Positions 7,727 to 12,012 of a stretch of DNA of 12,012 nucleotides are shown here, one piece after another. Where the stretch lies: positions 1 to 12,012 of the forward strand of contig JACMQD010000462.1 in assembly GCA_014377155.1 (NCBI GenBank), read 5' to 3'. Position 1 is the first letter of the stretch, and every line of letters starts with the position of its first letter. The position numbers and the translations under genes were made by a program. Under the pieces are notes generated by a model. It had not been told where the DNA came from. It did not search any database and saw only the letters and a list, made by a program, of their open reading frames with translations. Source of the DNA: Herminiimonas sp. (lineage in GTDB: Bacteria > Pseudomonadota > Gammaproteobacteria > Burkholderiales > Burkholderiaceae).

Positions 7727-8625
7727 GTGTAGGCCGCAACGGTCTGGCCGGACTCGAGCGTAAACCCCGCACCGGTATCCTTGCCCAACACCTTGACCAG
7801 GTAAGGCATCAGTTCGCGCAATGTCGGCTCCAGCGTGTATGGCGGGTTGATGACGAACATACCACTGCTGTGCAGCCCGAATCCGTCTGGCGAAGGCGTG
7901 CTGATCGACAGTGTGACATTAAGCCAGCCGTTCGATTTCAGGCGCTTGAGCTTGTCGGGCAATTGTCGTGATTCCATGCGGTGGAGAACCGGATACCAAA
8001 CAGCGTAAGTCCCCGTTGCAAATCGCACGAGTGCGTCGGTCAAGGTATCTTTGACCAGCTTGTAGTCGTCCTTGACTTCGTAGGGCGGATCGATCAGTAC
8101 CAGTCCACGGCGAGACGGCGGCGGCAACAACGCGCGCAGCCCCATGAATCCATCGGCGCGCTGAATCATGACGCGCTTGCCACGCACGGTCGGGCGCTCG
8201 CCCTGCGCAGCGGCATGCGCTTCGACTTTGCGAAAATTGTCTTGCAAGATTTTACTATCGCTGGGATGCAGTTCGAACAAACGCAAGCGATCCTGGTCGC
8301 GCATGGTTTTATCGGCGCAATACGGCGATCCAGGGTAATACCGCATCTTGCCGCTGGGATTGAGCGATTTGATCAGCTTGACATAATTGGCAAGTGGCTC
8401 GGGCAGATCGTTGCGGTCCCACAAGGGCGCAATGCCGGTTTCGAATTCGGCATTTTTTGCGGCGTACCCGGCGTCCAGCGCGTACAAACCGGCGCCGGCG
8501 TGGGTATCGATATACATGTAGGGAGCGTCCTTCTGATTAAGGTAACGCAACAACTCCATGGTGACAACATGCTTGAGCACGTCAGCGTGGTTGCCTGCGT
8601 GGAAGGCATGGCGGTAACTCAGCAT
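7708..8625 (-). CDS. rlmJ: 23S rRNA (adenine(2030)-N6)-methyltransferase
   Basis: SAM-dependent methyltransferase that makes m6A2030 in 23S rRNA during ribosome assembly. The 305-residue product starts with the family signature MLSYRHAFHAGNHADVLKH (1-19). It has an SAM-binding loop IDTHAGAGLY at 39-48, ELHPSD at 118-123 and the catalytic DPPY at 179-182, followed by FATGTYAVWYPV at 202-213 and INPPYTLE at 259-266. It is longer than the roughly 280-residue E. coli RlmJ. Part of the excess seems to be an insertion around residues 134-152, rich in Ala, Arg and Gly, just before RADGF. The start is fixed by the conserved N terminus. The Shine-Dalgarno is weak, with only a GAG upstream. Divergent from the exported glycine-zipper gene across 394 bp. 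Confidence 0.95.
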   Translation of the reverse strand: MLSYRHAFHAGNHADVLKHVVTMELLRYLNQKDAPYMYIDTHAGAGLYALDAGYAAKNAEFETGIAPLWDRNDLPEPLANYVKLIKSLNPSGKMRYYPGSPYCADKTMRDQDRLRLFELHPSDSKILQDNFRKVEAHAAAQGERPTVRGKRVMIQRADGFMGLRALLPPPSRRGLVLIDPPYEVKDDYKLVKDTLTDALVRFATGTYAVWYPVLHRMESRQLPDKLKRLKSNGWLNVTLSISTPSPDGFGLHSSGMFVINPPYTLEPTLRELMPYLVKVLGKDTGAGFTLESGQTVAAYTGTRRV

Positions 8626-8701
8626 AGGGAAACTCGATCTTGGTCAACGATGTAGGGCACATCACCGGTCCAGTCAGGACCGTTTCAGGCTAATTACCGC
8701 C

Positions 8702-8730
8702 ATTTTAACCATTCCTTACCTGAATGACGA
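8702..8730 (-). promoter_or_regulatory. Candidate rlmJ promoter
   Basis: On the minus strand TAAAAT (complement of 8702-8707) differs from the -10 consensus at one base. Seventeen bases upstream TCGTCA (complement of 8725-8730) matches the -35 consensus TTGACA at four of six positions. This would give a leader of about 70 bases, containing the 8666-8682 hairpin. Found by eye only. Confidence 0.33.
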
Positions 8731-9011
8731 TGAAACCTCTGCGCCTGAACCTAAAAGATGACCACTCGAAGTTTAACCCTGCGTGGCGCTTTTGATATCT
8801 TGGGCCAAGGTCGCGCTTCTTTCCACCATACTTTTTTTCTTTTCTTGCGTCGAATCGCTACATGTTCGCTAGCGCACAGACGTAAACTGTTGCCAATAGT
8901 AAATTGGCTCTATCGACGGATGCCATTGCGGCAGTATCGAGGTCACACAGCAGGTATTTCCTGCATGCCCCGGTTCCTTGAATGGATCGTCACGAAAGAA
9001 CCACTTTTTTC

Positions 9012-9015
9012 AGGA
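9012..9015 (+). promoter_or_regulatory. Ribosome binding site deciding the start of the exported glycine-zipper protein
   Basis: AGGA followed by an A-run lies four bases before ATG 9020 and seven before ATG 9023. An in-frame ATG at 8978 would add 14 polar residues ahead of the signal peptide and has no comparable site. The real start is therefore 9020 or 9023. Confidence 0.7.
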
Positions 9016-9019
9016 AAAA

Positions 9020-10102
9020 ATGATGACCCTTAAAAGAAAATGTCTGGCTGGAATGGTCGCAGTGCTGCCATTGTTTTCAATCGCGCTGGTTTCGACGCAC
9101 GCCCATGCGCAGCAGTATGCCAATACCGTAGCGGCACCGCGGATTGAGGGCTTCAATGTCGATGAAGTCAATAACCTGACACCGGGTGCGGAACTCGATT
9201 TCAGCGTGTACGGATCGCCGGGCGGCAAGGCGACCCTGCGTATCGAGGGTGCCCAGCGTAACCTGGTTTTGAACGAGGTCGATGCCGGTGTCTACGAAGG
9301 TACTTATATCATTGGCAGTCGCGACCGGATCGTGGCGCGCAGCGCTGTGACTGCCAACCTGCGCGTGGGTAACCTGGTCACCAGCGCGGTACTGAGCGAA
9401 TCTCTGCAAAGCGGCGTTGGCTACCACTCGCAAGACCGCGGCGCCGGCCCGTTGCCGAAGATCGAGCGCTTCGACGTGCGGCCAAGCGCAGAACTGCGCG
9501 AAGGCAATGACCTCGCATTCACAATGTATGGCACACCGGGCGGCAAAGCCGAAATCACCATCGACGGCGCGCGCGGCCGGTTCTTCCTTGACGAAAACCG
9601 CCGCGGCGAATATTCGGGCGTCTACAGTATCCGTCGTGCCGACCGCATTGCGTCCAATAGTGTGGTCACTGCCAATCTGCGCGTCGGCGAGCGCGTCACC
9701 ACACTCAAGCTTGGCAAGCCGCTGTTGTCGGCGACAGCAATCCAGCCGGTAGCAAGTGCGCCGCGCTACTGCTCCAATTGCGGTACGGTCGAGACAGTCA
9801 ACGTTGTCGATGTCAAGGGCGACGGCAGTTATCTCGGCACAGTCGGTGGTGGTCTAGTCGGTGCTTTGCTAGGCAATCAGGTCGGTAGCGGCAATGGACG
9901 GACAGCGGCGACGATCGCCGGCGCACTCGGCGGCGCCTACGCCGGCAAGAAGGTTGAAGAAAACACCGGGCGCAATTCGCATTTCGAAGTGTTGGTGCGC
10001 TTGCAAAACGGTGGGACACAGACCTTGTCGTTTGCTAACGATCCGGGTTACCGTGTAGGCGAAAAAGTCCGGATCGTCGACGGCCAGCTTAATCGCCAAT
10101 AA
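9020..10102 (+). CDS. Exported protein with two tandem 90-residue repeats and a C-terminal glycine zipper
   Basis: Product of 360 residues counted from ATG 9020. Residues 1-30 form a signal peptide: basic MMTLKRK, a hydrophobic core, then THAHA before QQYAN, a type I cleavage site. There is no lipobox cysteine, so it is probably periplasmic or associated with the envelope, not a lipoprotein. Residues 40-129 and 146-235 are tandem repeats of 90 residues that align without gaps, 42 identical by hand count, sharing FxVYGxPGGKA-like, GxYxGxY and VTANLRVG blocks; they look like beta-sandwich units. The C-terminal part (about 249-360) has CSNC (251-254) and a glycine-rich zipper (about 274-309, GTVGGGLVGALLGNQVG), as in glycine zipper 2TM / 17-kDa antigen relatives, then a final beta-rich segment. 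I cannot name its function. It stands alone, with its own intrinsic terminator. Confidence 0.88.
   Translation: MMTLKRKCLAGMVAVLPLFSIALVSTHAHAQQYANTVAAPRIEGFNVDEVNNLTPGAELDFSVYGSPGGKATLRIEGAQRNLVLNEVDAGVYEGTYIIGSRDRIVARSAVTANLRVGNLVTSAVLSESLQSGVGYHSQDRGAGPLPKIERFDVRPSAELREGNDLAFTMYGTPGGKAEITIDGARGRFFLDENRRGEYSGVYSIRRADRIASNSVVTANLRVGERVTTLKLGKPLLSATAIQPVASAPRYCSNCGTVETVNVVDVKGDGSYLGTVGGGLVGALLGNQVGSGNGRTAATIAGALGGAYAGKKVEENTGRNSHFEVLVRLQNGGTQTLSFANDPGYRVGEKVRIVDGQLNRQ
9137..9406 (+). repeat. Tandem protein repeat, copy 1 (90 codons)
   Basis: Encodes the segment from PRIEGF to LSESL of the exported glycine-zipper protein. It aligns with the copy at 9455-9724 over 90 codons without a gap. The best conserved parts are the YGxPGGKA block, the GxYxGxY block and DRI...S.VTANLRVG, which also remain similar in DNA. 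Confidence 0.85.
9455..9724 (+). repeat. Tandem protein repeat, copy 2 (90 codons)
   Basis: Encodes PKIERF to LGKPL, offset 318 bp from copy 1, with a 16-codon linker between the copies. About 47% of residues are identical to copy 1 by hand count, so the duplication is old or the copies have diverged under constraint. Confidence 0.85.
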
Positions 10103-10120
10103 GTAATAGCATCAGCCGAA

Positions 10121-10147
10121 AAGCCACCTGCGAGCAGGTGGCTTTTT
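10121..10147 (+). terminator. Intrinsic terminator of the glycine-zipper gene
   Basis: A perfect ten-base stem (10121-10130 with 10135-10144) around the tetraloop CGAG ends in a run of five T (10143-10147). It lies 18 bases after the stop codon. The A-rich start of the stem also gives a short U-run in the opposite direction, so it may also stop leftward transcription from the convergent gene. Confidence 0.88.
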
Positions 10148-10187
10148 GCGTCTCAGGAGCCGGACTTTCAGAAAACTGACCAAGGTT

Positions 10188-10227
10188 GCAGCAAGCATCA
10201 TGTTCTAGCTTGTACCTGACTTGCTGC
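10188..10227. repeat. Perfect 8-bp inverted repeat between convergent genes
   Basis: GCAGCAAG (10188-10195) and CTTGCTGC (10220-10227) flank a 24-base spacer, downstream of the aspartoacylase-like gene and after the 10121-10147 terminator. On the minus strand a short U-run follows only after about twelve bases. It could be a weak terminator or 3' end structure of the leftward transcript. Confidence 0.4.
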
Positions 10228-10253
10228 TATCCCGGCATCCGTGGTCGAGCCAG

Positions 10254-11372
10254 CTATTGCCCGAGCAAATTACCGGTGCGATAAGCAATGGTGCCGGCTA
10301 TTTTAGCCACGACGGTTCCGCGCTGCGCATAGCGGCGCGCAACATGCGCAAAAAGTACACCGGCCACCGACGCGCACAAGGCCGTGACGTCACCGCTGAC
10401 GGGGTCGATCAGTTCGGCAAATGTCTCGCCTGCTTTCAAACGATCGCCGCATTGCTTGACGAATACCAGCAAGCCGCCATGCGGAGCGACGATCGGTTCG
10501 ACCGCTTCGAGCGGCGTCGGCACGCACAGCGAGGCCGGAAGCGGTGGCGTCGGCAACGTGATCAAGCCGGCATGAATCATGAAGTCGACCAGCCTGGCTG
10601 CATCTTCCTGCGCCAGGTCATGGGTGACGCTGGTCTCGCCGCGCAATTCCACCGTGACAGCGAGACACGCGCACGGAATCGGAAACGCATTGCCAAAGTG
10701 ATCCGCCAGTTCCCACCAGTAACGCGCACATTCCTCATCGAAAGGATGGTCACCCGACTCTCGCGCCAGCAATACCGCATGCGCACCCAGCAGCGCCGAC
10801 AACGGCTCGACTGCTGTTGCCATCGGCGTGCCCGTGTACAAGTGCACCACGGCGTCATTATCGCAATGAAGATCGAGCACGATATCCGCATCGGACGCCA
10901 GCGCTTGCAACGTCTTCTTCAAACTGTCGGTCTCGGAGGCGGGCTGCCAGGACGCCAGTATCCGGGCCGCTTCGGTGCGAATGAGCTGAACGTTGTGCGC
11001 TGACTCGGCGGTGAGTTTGCCACTCACGGCTTCGATCAGCGATGCCGTCAGGTGCCGATAACCGCGATTAAAATTGATGCCGGTGGCGAGGTCGAAGCGA
11101 CCGAACGGTACGCCCTGCAATACTTGCGCCAGGCCGATCGGATTGGCCACCGGCACCAGCACGATTTCGCCGCTGATTTTATTCTGTGCTTCGAGCGTCG
11201 ACAAACTCCTGCGAAGATGTTGCAACACCAGCATGCCGGGCAACTCGTCGGCATGCAACGATGCCTGGATATAAATTTTTTTGCCCTGCCCCGCTTTACC
11301 GAAATGGAAGCTGACCACTTCCCGGGCGGTACCTGTACTCGGGGGTGACAACGGATGTCTTTGCGAATGCAT
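10254..11372 (-). CDS. Succinylglutamate desuccinylase/aspartoacylase family protein
   Basis: Zinc-dependent amidohydrolase-type protein of the M14-like AstE/AspA family; substrate unknown. From the ATG at the complement of 11370-11372 it has 372 residues. Probable zinc ligands are His40 and Glu43 in SLHADELPG and His169 in LDLHCD. NFNRGY (100-105) corresponds to the family's substrate-binding NR, and Glu242 in TVELRG to the catalytic glutamate. A C-terminal beta domain (about 288-360, with APHGGLL and GDRLKAGE) resembles the biotinyl/lipoyl-like fold often attached to this subfamily. The frame stays open for 54 codons further upstream, to an ATG at 11534, but that would overlap the neighbouring MFS gene and adds an unrelated Arg-rich stretch. 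AAGG (complement of 11383-11386) lies ten bases before the chosen ATG. It follows the MFS gene on the same strand after 91 bp, so co-transcription is possible. Confidence 0.87.
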   Translation of the reverse strand: MHSQRHPLSPPSTGTAREVVSFHFGKAGQGKKIYIQASLHADELPGMLVLQHLRRSLSTLEAQNKISGEIVLVPVANPIGLAQVLQGVPFGRFDLATGINFNRGYRHLTASLIEAVSGKLTAESAHNVQLIRTEAARILASWQPASETDSLKKTLQALASDADIVLDLHCDNDAVVHLYTGTPMATAVEPLSALLGAHAVLLARESGDHPFDEECARYWWELADHFGNAFPIPCACLAVTVELRGETSVTHDLAQEDAARLVDFMIHAGLITLPTPPLPASLCVPTPLEAVEPIVAPHGGLLVFVKQCGDRLKAGETFAELIDPVSGDVTALCASVAGVLFAHVARRYAQRGTVVAKIAGTIAYRTGNLLGQ

Positions 11373-11463
11373 GATGGCATGACCTTTTAACGTGGCATGC
11401 GATCTGCCGGGTTTCGCCACCATTTTATAGATTACAGGTCTCCTTGCCCGGGAAAAACGACAA

Positions 11464-12012
11464 TTATGCTGCTTGGAGTGCGGAAACCCGGCGCGAGGTG
11501 CTGGTGCCGACACTGATGGCCGTAGCGATCGCAAGCATCTGAAAAACGCCGATCAGGATAAATACCCAAGACGGATGATTAGCGTCCATCAGCGCGCCGA
11601 ACAATAACGGCGCTCCGGCAAGCCCGATATCGAGTCCCGAATAAACCACTCCGTAGACGCGGCCGGTGGCATTTTTTGGCGCGGCAGCCCGGATCAGCAG
11701 GTCCCGTGACGGCCCGGCGATACCGGCACCGAAGCCAACCGCGCCCATCAGAACGATCGACATCCAGGGCGCTACCAGGCCAGTGGCAATAATCAGGGCC
11801 ATCATGCCGGCTGCCGTAAATGCAAGGGCGATAATGCGGTCGTGGCGTGCGATCCTGGTCGCCAGGAAGCCGCCCCACAGCATGCCAGCAGCCGATGACA
11901 GCATGTAAGCGGTATAACCGGCCGTGGCAGCCACGAGCGACAATCCGTACATGGATCGCAGGCTGGACGAAGAAAAGCTTTGAATACCGCCCAGTGCCAG
12001 CGCGGTGATGAA
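11464..12012 (-). CDS. MFS transporter, C-terminal half (runs off the window)
   Basis: Major facilitator superfamily inner-membrane transporter. The frame is open to the right edge of the window, so 183 C-terminal residues are visible and the N-terminal half is missing. About six hydrophobic segments are seen, matching helices 7-12. A conserved central block GAGIAGPSRDLLIRAAAP is followed by GRVYGVVYSGLDIGLAGAP, a pattern of one MFS subgroup, and the protein ends in a short tail VSALQAA. An internal Met codon at 11952 is not the start: the frame continues upstream as coherent membrane sequence. The substrate cannot be told. The aspartoacylase-like gene lies 91 bp downstream, raising the possibility that the transporter imports or exports an N-acylated compound or its product, which is speculative. 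Confidence 0.86.
   Translation of the reverse strand, partial: FITALALGGIQSFSSSSLRSMYGLSLVAATAGYTAYMLSSAAGMLWGGFLATRIARHDRIIALAFTAAGMMALIIATGLVAPWMSIVLMGAVGFGAGIAGPSRDLLIRAAAPKNATGRVYGVVYSGLDIGLAGAPLLFGALMDANHPSWVFILIGVFQMLAIATAISVGTSTSRRVSALQAA

Larger units (their letters stand above)
8626..9019. promoter_or_regulatory. 394-bp divergent intergenic region
   Basis: The longest stretch without a believable gene, between divergent rlmJ and the glycine-zipper gene. It holds three short perfect dyads: CGGTCC/GGACCG (8666-8682, five-base spacer), GCCAAT/ATTGGC (8892-8908, five-base spacer) and GCAGG/CCTGC (8950-8964, five-base spacer). It also has a plus-strand pyrimidine tract at about 8817-8849 with a run of seven T. 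It probably contains both promoters. A 91-codon open frame starting at 8758 looks non-coding (see rejected items). Whether the dyads are operators or RNA hairpins cannot be decided by eye. Confidence 0.5.

Noticed and set aside
7981..8655. 224-codon plus-strand frame opposite rlmJ
   Set aside because: Antisense to the RlmJ signature and catalytic motif; no protein family recognised.
8758..9033. Open frame of 91 codons on the plus strand in the long intergenic region
   Set aside because: No Shine-Dalgarno, no recognisable domain, Arg-rich low-quality composition, and it overlaps the start of the exported protein in another frame.
10221..11003. 260-codon plus-strand frame opposite the aspartoacylase-like gene
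   Set aside because: Arg/Gln-rich shadow of a gene whose zinc and catalytic motifs are clear.
11048..11380. 110-codon minus-strand frame starting at an ATG closer to AAGG than the chosen hydrolase start
   Set aside because: It is out of frame with the hydrolase motifs and encodes a Cys/Arg-rich sequence without features.
11373..11534. 54-codon N-terminal extension of the aspartoacylase-like protein
   Set aside because: Arg-rich, unlike the family start, and it would overlap the end of the MFS gene.
1..12012. CRISPR arrays, tRNA or rRNA genes, insertion sequences, prophage or toxin-antitoxin genes
   Set aside because: No regularly spaced repeats, no tRNA-like segments, no transposase, integrase or phage motifs seen. 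The window is ordinary core chromosome with a few accessory genes.

Overview
The window is a moderately GC-rich, densely coded stretch of bacterial chromosome. A run of guanylate kinase, a short 67-residue omega subunit and SpoT, followed by GreB and a DUF3422 protein, points to a betaproteobacterium. The protein wording and the nearby EAL-HDOD, RlmJ and glycine-zipper genes suggest Burkholderiales, most likely Oxalobacteraceae (Herminiimonas/Janthinobacterium/Collimonas type). The taxon is an inference from remembered family features, not a database result.

Layout. Positions 36-3217 (+) hold gmk, rpoZ and the ppGpp synthetase/hydrolase gene spoT, closely spaced in one direction. This is the same linkage as in E. 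coli. Convergent to it, 3261-5299 (-) holds greB followed by a DUF3422 membrane protein gene, with a hairpin between them. A 101-bp divergent spacer separates greB from a short-chain dehydrogenase gene (5401-6210, +), which converges on an EAL-HDOD signalling protein gene (6233-7561, -). Upstream of that on the same strand is rlmJ (7708-8625, -). A 394-bp intergenic region, the longest here, separates rlmJ from a divergent gene for an exported protein with two tandem 90-residue repeats and a glycine zipper (9020-10102, +). That gene ends in a clear intrinsic terminator. The right end carries an aspartoacylase/succinylglutamate desuccinylase-like gene (10254-11372, -) and the 3' half of an MFS transporter gene (11464 to the window edge, -).

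How the genes work together. The left half is core machinery for nucleotides, transcription and the stringent response: Gmk uses GMP, SpoT makes and degrades (p)ppGpp, omega is part of RNA polymerase and of a ppGpp site in proteobacteria, and GreB rescues backtracked polymerase. RlmJ modifies 23S rRNA. The remaining genes are accessory or poorly characterised.

I see no tRNA, rRNA, CRISPR array, insertion sequence, prophage or attachment site. I found no convincing new multi-gene system. The most interesting items are the tandem-repeat glycine-zipper exported protein, the structured intergenic region in front of it, the EAL-HDOD protein with most catalytic positions retained, and the uncharacterised DUF3422 gene behind greB.
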